Both the position numbers and the translations under genes were made by a program. A stretch of 64,000 nt of DNA from Xylanimicrobium pachnodae JCM 13526 = NBRC 107786. GTDB lineage: Bacteria > Actinomycetota > Actinomycetes > Actinomycetales > Cellulomonadaceae. The stretch spans positions 1 to 64,000 of the forward strand of contig BCWJ01000006.1 in NCBI GenBank assembly GCA_001592145.1. The letters run 5' to 3'. The notes beneath the pieces were generated by a model. That model was not told the DNA's origin and did not search any database. It worked only from the letters and a program-made list of their open reading frames with translations. Shown one piece after another: positions 5,957 to 15,110 of this stretch; position 1 is the first letter of the stretch; each line of letters starts with the position of its first letter.

Positions 5957-7612
5957 GTGAACCGGGTCCTCGTCGAGTCGCAGCGTGACGCGGGCCTGGC
6001 CGCGCTCGTTCACGCGGGAGAGGCGGAGCGGCCCCGATGGGCCTGGGACGACACCAACCGCTGGTATCCGGGGCTGCTCGACGCCGGGGTGCGCGTCGAC
6101 CGTGCCCACGACCTGCGGCTGGCCCACACGATCCTGCGCCGGTCGCCGCTGACGGAGCACACCGGGTTCGCGCAGGTGGCACCGGGGCCGTGGGACGCCC
6201 TCGACCCCGCACCCGCGGGACCGCCACCCACCCTCCCGCACGAGGAGCGCCCCGTCGGGCTGTTCGACCTCGGCGAGGTCACCGCACCCGCGCCCGACCC
6301 GCACGCCGCGCTCGACCCCGAGGCCGAGCTGGCCGCCCAGGAGGAGGCCGTCGCGCGCAGCGGCGACCCGGGTCGCCTGCGCTTCCTGCTCGCCGCCGAG
6401 TCGGCAGGGGCGCTGGTCGCCGCCGAGCTGCACCACGTGGGACTGCCGTGGCGGGCGGACGTGCACGACGCGATCCTCACGCAGCGCCTGGGCCCGCGCC
6501 CGCCGCTGGGGCGGCGCCCTGACACGCTGGAGGCGCTCGCGGTCCGCATCCGGGAGCTGCTCGACGCCCCGCCCACCCTCAACCCGGACTCCCACCCGAG
6601 CCTGCTCAAGGCGTTGCAGTACGCGGGGGTCGGCGTCAAGAGCCTGTCCCAGTGGGAGCTCATGGAGGTGGACCACCCCGTCGTCGAACCCCTGCTGGAG
6701 TACAAGAAGCTCAGCCGGCTCCTGAGCGCGAACGGCTGGAACTGGCTCGACACCTGGGTGCGGGACGGCCGGTTCCGGGCCGAGTACGTGGTGGGCGGCG
6801 TGGTCACCGGCCGCTGGTCGAGCGTGGGCGGTGGCGCGCTCCAGCTTCCCAAGGCGGTGCGCCGCGCCGTCGTCGCCGACGACGGGTGGACGTTCGTCGC
6901 GGCCGACGTCGCCCAGCTCGAACCGCGGGTGCTGGCCGCGATGAGCCACGACGACGCGATGGCGGCAGCGGGGCGCGGCGGCGACATGTACGCCGGGATC
7001 GTCGCGTCGGGGGCTGTTGCGACGCGTGAGCTCGCCAAGGTGGGCATGCTCGGTGCGATGTACGGCGGCACCACGGGCGCGAGCGCGCAGGTGCTGCCCA
7101 GCCTGGCGCGCGCCTTCCCGCGCGCGATCGCGCTGGTGGAGGAAGCGGCCCGGGCGGGGGAGCGCGGCGACGTCGTCGCCACGTGGTTGGGCCGCGGCTC
7201 GCCGCGGCCGGGCTCCGACTGGGATCGGGTGCAGGCCGGTGCGTACGACGCCGACGACGGTGCCCGTGCCCGCTCCTACACGCGGTCGTTCGGGCGGTTC
7301 ACCCGCAACTTCGTGGTGCAGGGCACGGCCGCCGAGTGGGCGCTGGCGTGGTTGGCGTCGGCGCGCCGCCGGCTGTGGGACCTGGGCGAGGCCGGCCCGG
7401 CGCACCGCGACGGCGTGTTCGCGCGCCGCCCGCACCTGGCGTTCTTCCTGCACGACGAGGTGGTGGTCCACACCCCGAAGGAGCTGGCCGACGACGTCGC
7501 GCACGCGCTGCGGGCCGCCGCTGCGGAGGCGGGGCGGCTGTTGTTCGGCGCCTACCCGGTCGAGTTCCCCCTGACGGTCGCGACCGTCGACTCCTACGCC
7601 GACGCCAAGTAG
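5957..7612 (+). CDS. Bifunctional 3'-5' exonuclease/DNA polymerase (PolA-like)
   Basis: Five hundred and fifty-one residues from GTG 5957. The C-terminal half is a family A polymerase: motif A with DVAQLEPR (about 316-323), motif B with KVGMLGAMYGG (about 361-371), and motif C FLHDEVVVHTP (about 497-507). The N-terminal third resembles a reduced DnaQ-like exonuclease domain, with few recognisable acidic motifs. Length and order match the actinobacterial protein annotated as bifunctional 3'-5' exonuclease/DNA polymerase, which is distinct from the replicative-repair polA (about 900 residues). Motif A has Pro where PolI has Leu/Arg context (LEPR for IELR), a family feature. Likely role: DNA repair synthesis. 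Confidence 0.85.
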   Translation: MNRVLVESQRDAGLAALVHAGEAERPRWAWDDTNRWYPGLLDAGVRVDRAHDLRLAHTILRRSPLTEHTGFAQVAPGPWDALDPAPAGPPPTLPHEERPVGLFDLGEVTAPAPDPHAALDPEAELAAQEEAVARSGDPGRLRFLLAAESAGALVAAELHHVGLPWRADVHDAILTQRLGPRPPLGRRPDTLEALAVRIRELLDAPPTLNPDSHPSLLKALQYAGVGVKSLSQWELMEVDHPVVEPLLEYKKLSRLLSANGWNWLDTWVRDGRFRAEYVVGGVVTGRWSSVGGGALQLPKAVRRAVVADDGWTFVAADVAQLEPRVLAAMSHDDAMAAAGRGGDMYAGIVASGAVATRELAKVGMLGAMYGGTTGASAQVLPSLARAFPRAIALVEEAARAGERGDVVATWLGRGSPRPGSDWDRVQAGAYDADDGARARSYTRSFGRFTRNFVVQGTAAEWALAWLASARRRLWDLGEAGPAHRDGVFARRPHLAFFLHDEVVVHTPKELADDVAHALRAAAAEAGRLLFGAYPVEFPLTVATVDSYADAK

Positions 7613-7628
7613 CGCCGCGAAAGGCGGG

Positions 7629-9302
7629 CTAGCTCGCGGCGTCGGGGAGGGCGGCGACGTGGGCGCGGGCGTGCGCGATCGCGGTCTCCAGGGTGGCGAA
7701 CACGTGGCGTTCGTCGCGCAGCTCGTCGAGCACGCCGACGGTGCGCAGCAGGCCCAGGTGGCCGGGCTTGACGCCCTTGACCAGCACCATGATGCCGCGG
7801 TGCTCCAGCTCGTGGACGAGCTCGGCGAGCGCCTTCGCGCCGGTGGCGTCGACCATCCGCAGCCCGGAAAGCCGCAGCACGACGACGGTGACGCCGTCCC
7901 GGAGGGAGTCGCGGGACACCTGGCTCAGGAGGCGGTCGGCCGCGCCGAAGAACATGGCGCCGTCGAGCCGGAACAGGGCGATGTGCTCGTCGCCGGGCTG
8001 GGCGGGCCCGGGCAGCGGTTCGCGGTGCACGCCGGCGGCCCCGGCGACGGACCGCAGGGTGAAGAAGGCTGCGACGAGCACGCCGATCTGCACGGCTTCG
8101 ATGAGGTCGAACGCGACCGTGATGACGGCGGTGACGGCGAAGGTGATGGCGGTGCCGCGGCTGGCGCGCACCACCTGCATGACGGTGCGGGCGGGGATCA
8201 TGCGGGTGGTCGTGACCATGAGCACGCCCGCGAGCGCGGCGAGCGGGATGCGGCTCACGGGCCCGGTGGCGAGGTAGATCACGGCGAGGATGACGAGGGC
8301 GTGGGTGACGGCGGCGAGCCGGGTGCGGGCGCCGGAGCGCACGTTGACGGCGGTGCGGGCGATGGCCCCGGTGGCGGGCATGCCGCCGAACAGCCCGCTG
8401 GCCATGGAGGCGAGGCCCTGCCCGACGAGCTCACGGTCGGGGTGGTAGACGGCGCCGTCCCCGGCTGCGCTGGTCATCGTGGAGGCGACGCGGGCGGACA
8501 GCAGCGACTCGATGGCGGCCAGCGCGGCGACGGCGAGCGCGGCGCCCAGCAGGTCGCGCAGGGCGGCGGCGTCGGCGCTGGGCAGCACGGGCAGGGGCAG
8601 CGAGTCGGGCAGGGCGCCGATCCGGTCGATGGGGGCGTCGAGCGCCTCGGCGAGCACGGTGACCAGGGCGACGCCCACGAGGGAGGCGGGTACGGCGGGG
8701 GCGGCGCGCTGGAGCACGATCATGACGACGGCGACGAGGCCTGCCGCGCCCAGGGTCCATGCGATGGTGCCGTCGGCGGCGGTGACGGCCGCGACGACGG
8801 AGTTCCAGGCGGCGACGGCGGGGTTGAGCCCGGTCGGCGCCTGCGCCCCGACGGCGCCGGGGACCTGCTGAAGGAAGATGACGCAGGCGATGCCCAGGGT
8901 GAACCCTTCGACCACGGGCCAGGGGATGTAGGTGACCAGCCGCCCGAGCCGTAGCGCCCCGGCGGCGAGCACGACCACCCCGGCGAGCACGGAGACCAGG
9001 GCGACGGAGCCGATGCCGTGCGCGGCGACGACGGGGGCGAGCACGACGGCCATGGCCCCGGTGGGTCCGGAGACCTGGACTCCGGATCCGCCGAACACGG
9101 CGGCGACGATCCCGGCGACGACGGCGGTGACGAGTCCGGCGGCCGCGCCGACCCCGGAGGAGACCCCGAAGGCGAGGGCCAGGGGGAGTGCGACGACGCC
9201 GACGGTGAGCCCGGCGACGAGGTCGGCGCCCAGGATGCGGGGGCGCAGGTCGTAGTCGCGCCGCGTGGGCAGGAGGGCGCGGAGCTGGGCGCTGGTCGTC
9301 AT
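7629..9302 (-). CDS. SulP family anion transporter with STAS domain
   Basis: About 557 residues. The N-terminal 400 residues hold some 10-12 membrane segments with the SulP signature (PLALAFGVSSGVGAAAGL, FGGSGVQVSGPTGAM). The C-terminal 110 residues form a STAS domain (FRLDGAMFFGAAD, VVLRLSGLRMVDATGAKAL). SulP proteins carry sulfate, bicarbonate or other anions by symport or exchange; the substrate cannot be told here. The start ATG overlaps the stop of the ArsR gene (ATGA), so the two form an operon and the regulator probably controls the transporter. A longer open frame upstream is an artefact of high GC. Confidence 0.88.
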   Translation of the reverse strand: MTTSAQLRALLPTRRDYDLRPRILGADLVAGLTVGVVALPLALAFGVSSGVGAAAGLVTAVVAGIVAAVFGGSGVQVSGPTGAMAVVLAPVVAAHGIGSVALVSVLAGVVVLAAGALRLGRLVTYIPWPVVEGFTLGIACVIFLQQVPGAVGAQAPTGLNPAVAAWNSVVAAVTAADGTIAWTLGAAGLVAVVMIVLQRAAPAVPASLVGVALVTVLAEALDAPIDRIGALPDSLPLPVLPSADAAALRDLLGAALAVAALAAIESLLSARVASTMTSAAGDGAVYHPDRELVGQGLASMASGLFGGMPATGAIARTAVNVRSGARTRLAAVTHALVILAVIYLATGPVSRIPLAALAGVLMVTTTRMIPARTVMQVVRASRGTAITFAVTAVITVAFDLIEAVQIGVLVAAFFTLRSVAGAAGVHREPLPGPAQPGDEHIALFRLDGAMFFGAADRLLSQVSRDSLRDGVTVVVLRLSGLRMVDATGAKALAELVHELEHRGIMVLVKGVKPGHLGLLRTVGVLDELRDERHVFATLETAIAHARAHVAALPDAAS

Positions 9303-9715
9303 GGGGTGGCCTGCGCGAAGGCGGCCTCGGCGGCGTCGAGCACGGTGCGGGCGGAGGCGCCGGGCAGTGCGGGCAGATCCCGTGCGGCGCCGAGCTGGGC
9401 GGGGGTGGCCGACTCCGCGAGGTGGGTCAGGAGGAACGCGCGGGCGACCACGAGGAGCTCGGCGACGAGCGGTTCGGTGAGCTTGTACTCGACGGCGTTG
9501 CCGGTGCGCGTGGACCGGACGACGCCGGCGCGCTTGAGCACGGCGAGGTGCTGGGACAGGGCGGAGGGCTCGGCGCCTGTGGCGTCGAGCAGGCGCGGCA
9601 CGGGAGCGGTCAGTCCGGGGGCGGCGGCGAGCACCTCGAGCACCTGGATGCGCGCGGGGTGTGCGAGAGCTTTGAAGAGGTCCGCCTTGATGGCGTAGAG
9701 GGGCCGGGTTTCCAC
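9299..9715 (-). CDS. ArsR family transcriptional regulator
   Basis: One hundred and thirty-eight residues. Winged-helix core: LFKALAHPARIQVLEVL, the recognition helix region AEPSALSQHLAVLKRAGVV, and a wing with RTGNAVEYKL. No CxC metal-binding pair is present in the usual alpha-3 place and the protein has no cysteine, so a classic arsenic or cadmium sensor is unlikely. It is first in an operon with the SulP transporter. A TTTAG-N6-CTAAA dyad nine bases upstream of its start is the probable operator, giving autorepression. Confidence 0.88.
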   Translation of the reverse strand: METRPLYAIKADLFKALAHPARIQVLEVLAAAPGLTAPVPRLLDATGAEPSALSQHLAVLKRAGVVRSTRTGNAVEYKLTEPLVAELLVVARAFLLTHLAESATPAQLGAARDLPALPGASARTVLDAAEAAFAQATP

Positions 9716-9723
9716 GCCGTGAC

Positions 9724-9739
9724 TTTAGCAAATACTAAA
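9724..9739 (-). promoter_or_regulatory. Probable ArsR operator
   Basis: Perfect dyad TTTAG-CAAATA-CTAAA, the only AT-rich patch in the region, 9-24 bases upstream of the arsR-like start codon. Size and symmetry fit a winged-helix dimer site overlapping the promoter. Confidence 0.6.
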
Positions 9740-9824
9740 TCCGCTCGACCCGCCTGGCGCACAGTGTCCCCATGGTCGCGTGCCATCGGGTCGCGGCGCC
9801 CGGGTGGCGCCGTACTGTCGGGTC

Positions 9825-10754
9825 ATGACCGCCCCGACCCTGGCCGACGTCGTCGCCGTCCTCGACGGCCTGTACCCGCCCGGAACCGCCGAGGGGTGGG
9901 ATGCGGTGGGCCTGATCTGCGGCGACCCCGCCGCGCGTGTCGCCAAAGTGCTCTTCGCCGTCGACCCCGTGGCCGACGTCGTCGACGAGGCGCTCGACTG
10001 GGGCGCGGACCTGGTGGTGACGCACCACCCGCTGTTCCTGCGGGGCGTCCATTCGGTGGCCGCGACCACGTTCAAGGGTGCGGTGGTGCACCGCCTGATC
10101 AGCGCCGGGGTGGGTATGTACAACGCGCACACCAACGCCGACGCCGCCGCCCGCGGTGTTGCGGACGCCCTCGCCGACGCCGTCGGCATCGTGGAACGAC
10201 GACCGCTCGTCGGGCCCGACGGCGGTGGGCCCGACGGCGATGGGCTGGATGGCGGCGGCGCGCAGACCGGCATCGGTCGCGTGGGCCGCCTCGCGGAGCC
10301 GACGACGCTGGGCGAGTTCGCGCAGCGGGTCGCGGACGCGCTGCCGCCGGCGGCGCAGGGCATCCGGGTCGCCGGTGACCTGGCGGGGACCGTGAGCACG
10401 GTGGCGGTGCTGGGCGGGTCGGGGGACGGGTTCTTCGACGCGGTGCGCGCCGCGGGCGCCGACGCGTACGTGACCAGCGACCTGCGCCACCACCCCGCCT
10501 CGGAGCTGCGCGAGCGGGCGCTGTTCGAGGGCGGCCCGGGCGGCACCCCCTACCTCGTGGACACCGCGCACTTCGCGTCGGAGTGGCCGTGGTTGCGCTA
10601 CGCGGCGACAGACCTCACGGCCGGTGTCGAGGCGGTGCTGGCGGGCCGCGGCGAGGCGGGTACCGTGACCTGCAAGGTCTCCACGCGGGTCTCGGACCCG
10701 TGGACCGCCGTCGTGCACGTTCAGGAATCCCCCGCCCGGAAGGACCAGCAGTGA
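9825..10754 (+). CDS. Nif3-like dinuclear metal center protein
   Basis: Three hundred and nine residues from ATG 9825. Nif3/YbgI family: VTHHPLF (His67, His68), NAHTNADAA (His102, Asp106) and C-terminal VDTAHFASEWP supply the two-metal site; the family forms hexameric rings, sometimes described as GTP cyclohydrolase I type 2. A Gly/Asp-rich insertion lies near 125-145, where the sequence reads GPDGGGPDGDG, probably a surface loop. Its stop overlaps the GTG start of the zinc-ribbon gene, so this is the first gene of a three-gene operon. Biological role in actinobacteria is not settled. Confidence 0.9.
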   Translation: MTAPTLADVVAVLDGLYPPGTAEGWDAVGLICGDPAARVAKVLFAVDPVADVVDEALDWGADLVVTHHPLFLRGVHSVAATTFKGAVVHRLISAGVGMYNAHTNADAAARGVADALADAVGIVERRPLVGPDGGGPDGDGLDGGGAQTGIGRVGRLAEPTTLGEFAQRVADALPPAAQGIRVAGDLAGTVSTVAVLGGSGDGFFDAVRAAGADAYVTSDLRHHPASELRERALFEGGPGGTPYLVDTAHFASEWPWLRYAATDLTAGVEAVLAGRGEAGTVTCKVSTRVSDPWTAVVHVQESPARKDQQ

Positions 10755-11488
10755 CCACTGCCGCCCCGCAGGACCAGCTCCGTCTCCTGGACCTCCAGGC
10801 GCTCGACACCCGTATCCAGCAGCTCACGCACGCGAAGAAGACGCATGCGACGCTCGCCCGGATCGCCCAGCTCGACCAGCAGATCGCGGACCTGCACGGG
10901 TCGCTGGTGGACTCGCGCACCGCCGTCACCGACCTCAAGCGTGAGCTCGCCAAGGCGGAGGCCGACGTCGAGCAGGTGGTCACGCGCACCGCGAAGAACC
11001 AGGCGCGGCTCGACTCGGGCGCGTTGGGCGCGAAGGACGCGCTGGCCGTCACCGACGAGATGGCGTCGCTGACCCGCCGCCAGGGCGCCCTGGAGGAGGT
11101 GCAGCTCGAGGTGATGGAGAAGCTCGACGCGCACCAGGAGGCCCTGGACCAGGTCGAGGCGGCACACCAGGAGCTGGTCGACGCGAAGTCCGCCGCCGAG
11201 TCCGAGCGGGACGCCGCGTTCGAGGAGATCAACACCCAGGGCCGCGCCCTGGTGACCGAGCGCAAGGAGCTCGCCGCGGCGATCGACGCGGGCCTGGTGG
11301 CGGTGTACGACCAGCTTCGCACCCGGTTGGGCGGAACGGGCGCGGCCGCGCTGCGCGGGCGCACGTGCGAGGGCTGCGGGCTGGAGCTCAACCCGACCGA
11401 CCTGGCGGCCGCGCACGCCGCTGCCCCCGACCAGGTGGTGCGCTGCGAGGAGTGCGGCCGCATCCTGGTCCGCGTCTCGGACCAGTGA
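10751..11488 (+). CDS. C4-type zinc ribbon coiled-coil protein
   Basis: Two hundred and forty-five residues, GTG 10751. Residues 10-180 form a long antiparallel coiled coil with repeated Leu/Glu/Lys heptads. The C-terminus carries CEGCGLEL and CEECG, a four-cysteine zinc ribbon. This is the PF02591 (zf-RING_7) family, related to the CdsZ/FlgZ-type proteins and proposed to bind RNA or assist translation. It shares start-stop overlaps with the Nif3 gene before it and the RNase H gene after it, an arrangement widely conserved in actinobacteria. Confidence 0.88.
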   Translation: MTTAAPQDQLRLLDLQALDTRIQQLTHAKKTHATLARIAQLDQQIADLHGSLVDSRTAVTDLKRELAKAEADVEQVVTRTAKNQARLDSGALGAKDALAVTDEMASLTRRQGALEEVQLEVMEKLDAHQEALDQVEAAHQELVDAKSAAESERDAAFEEINTQGRALVTERKELAAAIDAGLVAVYDQLRTRLGGTGAAALRGRTCEGCGLELNPTDLAAAHAAAPDQVVRCEECGRILVRVSDQ

Positions 11489-12714
11489 TGGTCACACCCG
11501 ATCTGGTCGTCGAGGCCGACGGCGGGTCACGCGGCAACCCGGGCCCGGCCGGCTACGGCGCGCTGGTGCGGGACTCCTCGGGTGCCGTGCTCGCCGAGCG
11601 TGCGGGGTTCCTGGGCGTGACCACCAACAACGTCGCCGAGTACACGGGATTGGTCGAGGGTCTGCGGGCCGCGCACGGGATCGACACGGGCGCGCGCGTG
11701 CACGTGCGGATGGACTCGCGCCTGGTGGTCGAGCAGATGAGCGGCACGTGGCAGATCAAGAACGACGCCCTGCGGGCCCTGGCCGCGCGGGCGCGGTCCG
11801 TGTTCCCGCCGGGTCAGGTCACGTACGAGTGGATCCCGCGCGCCCAGAACTCCGCCGCCGACGCGCTGGCGAACGAGGCCATGGACTCGCGCGAACCCGC
11901 CGTGGTGCGCGACTTCCCCGGTACCGCCGTGGAACCGGGCGAGACGCTCGGCACCCCGCCTCCGCCGTCGTCCTCCGCGGCCTCGGAAGACCCAGCACCC
12001 GCACCCGGGGCGCCGGAGCCCCGCTGGCGCCCCGCCGGCGCCTTCTCCGGGCTCGACCCCGCCCAGGCGCTGACCGTGGTGCTGGTGCGCCACGGCGTCA
12101 CGCCGATGACGCTCACGGGCGGCCTCTCGGGCGGCGACGTGCCCGGCCCGCCGCTCACCGCGCAGGGGCGCGTCCAGGCCGCCCGGGCCGCTGACGCCGT
12201 CCACCGCCTGCACGAGACCTGGCACGACCTGCCGCGACCCGGCGCCGTGCTCGCCTCGCCCACGGTCCGCACCCAGGAGCTGGGCGCCGCCATCGGCCGC
12301 CGCCTCGGGCTGCGCGTGGACACCGACGACCGCCTGCGGGAGATGGAGTTCGGGCAGTGGGAGGGCCTGACCCCCGGCCAGGTCGAGGAGCGCTGGCCGG
12401 GGGACTTCGCCCGCTGGTTCGGTGAGGGCACGTTCGCCCCGCCGGGCGGCGAGTCGTACGTGCAGGTGGGGCAGCGGGTCGCGGGCGCCGTCGACGCCCT
12501 GCGCGCGGCCGGGACCGGCCGCACGGTGGTGGTTGCGGGCCATGCGGCGATGATTCGCACCGTCGTCGGCCGGGCCCTGGCGATGCCGCCGACGACGTGG
12601 TCGGCGATGCGCATCCCGCCGTGCTCGCTGACGATCCTGCGCTACTTCCCGACTGGGGGTACCTCCCGCTCGCGGGGGACGACGGAGGTCGTCACGGTGG
12701 GCTATCCCACCTGA
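11488..12714 (+). CDS. Bifunctional RNase H/acid phosphatase
   Basis: Four hundred and eight residues. Residues 1-140 are an RNase HI domain: EADGGSRGNPG (catalytic Asp11), NNVAEYTGL, and MDSRLVVEQM. After a Pro/Ala linker (150-190), residues 200-408 are a histidine phosphatase domain with VLVRHGVTP and GHAAMIRTVVG. This is the same fusion as Mycobacterium Rv2228c, where the second domain acts on alpha-ribazole phosphate or other small phosphates and the first cuts RNA in RNA:DNA hybrids. The ATG overlaps the stop of the preceding gene. Its 3' end overlaps the convergent MFS gene by 13 bases. Confidence 0.92.
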   Translation: MVTPDLVVEADGGSRGNPGPAGYGALVRDSSGAVLAERAGFLGVTTNNVAEYTGLVEGLRAAHGIDTGARVHVRMDSRLVVEQMSGTWQIKNDALRALAARARSVFPPGQVTYEWIPRAQNSAADALANEAMDSREPAVVRDFPGTAVEPGETLGTPPPPSSSAASEDPAPAPGAPEPRWRPAGAFSGLDPAQALTVVLVRHGVTPMTLTGGLSGGDVPGPPLTAQGRVQAARAADAVHRLHETWHDLPRPGAVLASPTVRTQELGAAIGRRLGLRVDTDDRLREMEFGQWEGLTPGQVEERWPGDFARWFGEGTFAPPGGESYVQVGQRVAGAVDALRAAGTGRTVVVAGHAAMIRTVVGRALAMPPTTWSAMRIPPCSLTILRYFPTGGTSRSRGTTEVVTVGYPT

Positions 12715-14129
12715 CCGCCGCGCCGGGGACGTCCGAGCTGCGGGGTCAGGCCGGCGACCACCAGCATGACCACGGCCAGCAGGGCTGCGGTCGGCGTGAA
12801 GCCGGTGCTCCCTCCCCAGCCGAGGTACACCGACCCGACCACGGCCGACCCGAACCCGAGACCGGCCTGCATCACCGTGATGAAGAGGCCGCCGCCCAGC
12901 CCCGCGCTGGCGGGCGGCACCTGGGCCAGCACGATCCCGGTCAGAGGCGCCCAGATCAGCCCGAACCCGAACCCGATCAACGGCATCGGCGTCATGACGT
13001 CCGCGAGCGCGAGTGCCGAGCCGTCGCTCAGGCCGCGCAGCTGCAGGGCGAGCAGGCCCAGTCCGGCGGAGGCGAGCAGGGCGCCCACCGTCAGCACCCG
13101 CGATCCGAAGCGCGGGACCAGTCGGCCCGAGACGACGGACGCGGCCAGGAACGCGGCCGACATCGGCAGCATGCTCACGCCGATGGTCAGGGGCCCGAAC
13201 CCGTGGGTGCCGGCCATCGCCGCGTACACGAACATGAAGCCACCGAACGAGATGAACATGGGCGTGGCCACGAGCAGGCCGACGCGGATGCCGCGGAACG
13301 CGAAGATGGCGGGCGGGATGAGCGGCAACCGGTCGTGTCGCGTGAGCCGGTGCTGCCACGCGCCGAGCAGGCCCGCCCCGACCGGGACGAGAGCGAGGGA
13401 GACCCACGTCCACAGCGGCCATCCGACGGCTCGTCCTTCGGTGAGCGGCAGGATCAGCGCGGTCATGGTCAGGCCCAGCAGCAGGGCGCCGACGCCGTCG
13501 ATCGACGAGCGGGTCGGGGCCTTCGACTCGGGCACCCATCGCGCGATGGCGATCATGACGATCGCGGTGAGCGGAACGTTCACCCAGAAGACGCCCTGCC
13601 ATCCGAGGCGCGAGGAGGCGAGGCCGCCACCGATGAGGAACGCGAGCGAGGTGGCGATGCCGGCCGTGGCCCCGAACCAGGCCATCGCCCGGCCGTGCGC
13701 GGCTCCGGTGGTGCCGGCGTGGATCGTCCCGAGCACCTGCGGGGCCACCAGAGCCGCGCTGACGCCCTGGAGGAACCGGGCTCCGACAAGCATCTCGGGG
13801 CTGGTGGCCAGGGCGCACAGCACGCTGGTGACCAGGAACCAGGCGAACCCGACGAGCATCAGCCGGCGTCGGCCGTGGGTGTCGCCGAGCCGCCCACCGA
13901 CCACGACGAGGGCGGCGTACACGACCCCGTAGGCGCCGACGACGAGCTGGAGCATGCTGGGCGAGGCGTCGAGATCCGTACCGATGGCGCGCAGCGCGAC
14001 GTTCACGGAGAAGAAGGACATGACGGGGACGAGCAGTGCGACCAGGACGGCCGCGAGTGACCGGGTGGTCAGCGGCGCGGCCGTGGTGCGCGCGGACGGC
14101 AGTGGGGGAGCCGAGGTCTGGGTTGTCAT
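12702..14129 (-). CDS. MFS drug efflux transporter (DHA2-like)
   Basis: Four hundred and seventy-five residues, ATG 14129. About 14 membrane segments. The motif GGRLGDTHGRRR after the second segment is MFS motif A, and GARFLQGVSAALVAP carries motif B/C features. This is the drug:H+ antiporter-2 layout (EmrB/QacA type). The substrate is unknown. It is divergent from an XRE regulator 100 bases away, which probably represses it. Confidence 0.85.
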   Translation of the reverse strand: MTTQTSAPPLPSARTTAAPLTTRSLAAVLVALLVPVMSFFSVNVALRAIGTDLDASPSMLQLVVGAYGVVYAALVVVGGRLGDTHGRRRLMLVGFAWFLVTSVLCALATSPEMLVGARFLQGVSAALVAPQVLGTIHAGTTGAAHGRAMAWFGATAGIATSLAFLIGGGLASSRLGWQGVFWVNVPLTAIVMIAIARWVPESKAPTRSSIDGVGALLLGLTMTALILPLTEGRAVGWPLWTWVSLALVPVGAGLLGAWQHRLTRHDRLPLIPPAIFAFRGIRVGLLVATPMFISFGGFMFVYAAMAGTHGFGPLTIGVSMLPMSAAFLAASVVSGRLVPRFGSRVLTVGALLASAGLGLLALQLRGLSDGSALALADVMTPMPLIGFGFGLIWAPLTGIVLAQVPPASAGLGGGLFITVMQAGLGFGSAVVGSVYLGWGGSTGFTPTAALLAVVMLVVAGLTPQLGRPRRGGQVG

Positions 14130-14231
14130 GCGGCCAGCGTCGTCGGCGGCTGGTGGGCGTGGGGAGTGCCTGCTCATCCTGGTACTGACAGCACCTGGAT
14201 CGGGGTACCGGCCGGTGGCACCATCGAGGGT

Positions 14232-15110
14232 ATGCCTGCCACGAGTACTCGCCGCACCGAGCTCGGTGACTTCCTGCGCACACGCCGCGAGCGCCTGACG
14301 CCGGAGATGGTGGGCTTGCCACCGGGTGGCAGGCGCCGCACACCGGGGCTGCGCCGTGAGGAGGTGGCCCTGCTCGCAGGGGTGGGTGTCACCTGGTACA
14401 CGTGGCTGGAGCAGGGGCGTGACATCAACGCGTCCACGCAGGTCATCGAGGCGATCGCGCGCACCCTGCAGATGGATCAGCAGGAGCGCTGGCATCTGTT
14501 CCAGCTCGCGGGGGTGACGGTGGCGCCGCCGTCGCAGTGCACCGGGATCACGGCCTCGACGCAGGCCGTGCTCGATCAGCTCGACCCGTTCCCGGCAGCG
14601 ATCGTCTCGCCGCGGTTCGACGTGCGTGGTTACAACCGGGCGTACAACCAGATGATGGGTGACCTCGACGCGTTGCCGCCCGAGCAGCGCAACACCATCT
14701 GGCTGTTCTTCGTCAGTGACACGGCGCGCCGGTTCTGCCTGAACAACCGGGCCGCGGCAGGCGCGCACCTGGTCGCATCGCTGCGGGCGGAGATGACGCA
14801 GCATGTGGACGAGCCACTCTGGCGTGACCTCGTGGCGAGGCTGCGGCGGGCATCGGCGGAGTTCGACGAGCACTGGCGACGGCACGACGTGACGCGGGAC
14901 GCAGACATCGACAAGGACTTCGATACGCCCGTCGGGGTGCTCCAGCTTCGGGTGAGCAAGTTCGCGGCCGGTGACAGCGGCCAGGGTGGTCGGCTCGCGG
15001 TGTACACGCCGCGTGACGCCGTGACTCACGTGCGCCTCATGGAGCTGGTCGAGTACGACGCCGCGCACCGGCCGACGCCGGAACCGGTGCTCGAGCCCGC
15101 GGTCAGCTGA
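14232..15110 (+). CDS. XRE family regulator with MmyB-like ligand domain
   Basis: Two hundred and ninety-two residues, ATG 14232 with GAGGG 3 bases upstream. The N-terminal HTH reads ELGDFLRTRRERLTPE, then TPGLRREEVALLAGV and a helix with YTWLEQGRDIN: this is the common actinobacterial HTH_31/XRE form. Residues 110-280 match the MmyB-like regulator ligand-binding (PAS-like) domain, with the conserved YNRAYNQMMGDL and NTIWLFFVSDTARR. Members repress adjacent efflux or dehydrogenase genes until a ligand binds. The MFS gene next door is the likely target. The 3' end overlaps yaaA by 8 bases on the other strand. Confidence 0.88.
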   Translation: MPATSTRRTELGDFLRTRRERLTPEMVGLPPGGRRRTPGLRREEVALLAGVGVTWYTWLEQGRDINASTQVIEAIARTLQMDQQERWHLFQLAGVTVAPPSQCTGITASTQAVLDQLDPFPAAIVSPRFDVRGYNRAYNQMMGDLDALPPEQRNTIWLFFVSDTARRFCLNNRAAAGAHLVASLRAEMTQHVDEPLWRDLVARLRRASAEFDEHWRRHDVTRDADIDKDFDTPVGVLQLRVSKFAAGDSGQGGRLAVYTPRDAVTHVRLMELVEYDAAHRPTPEPVLEPAVS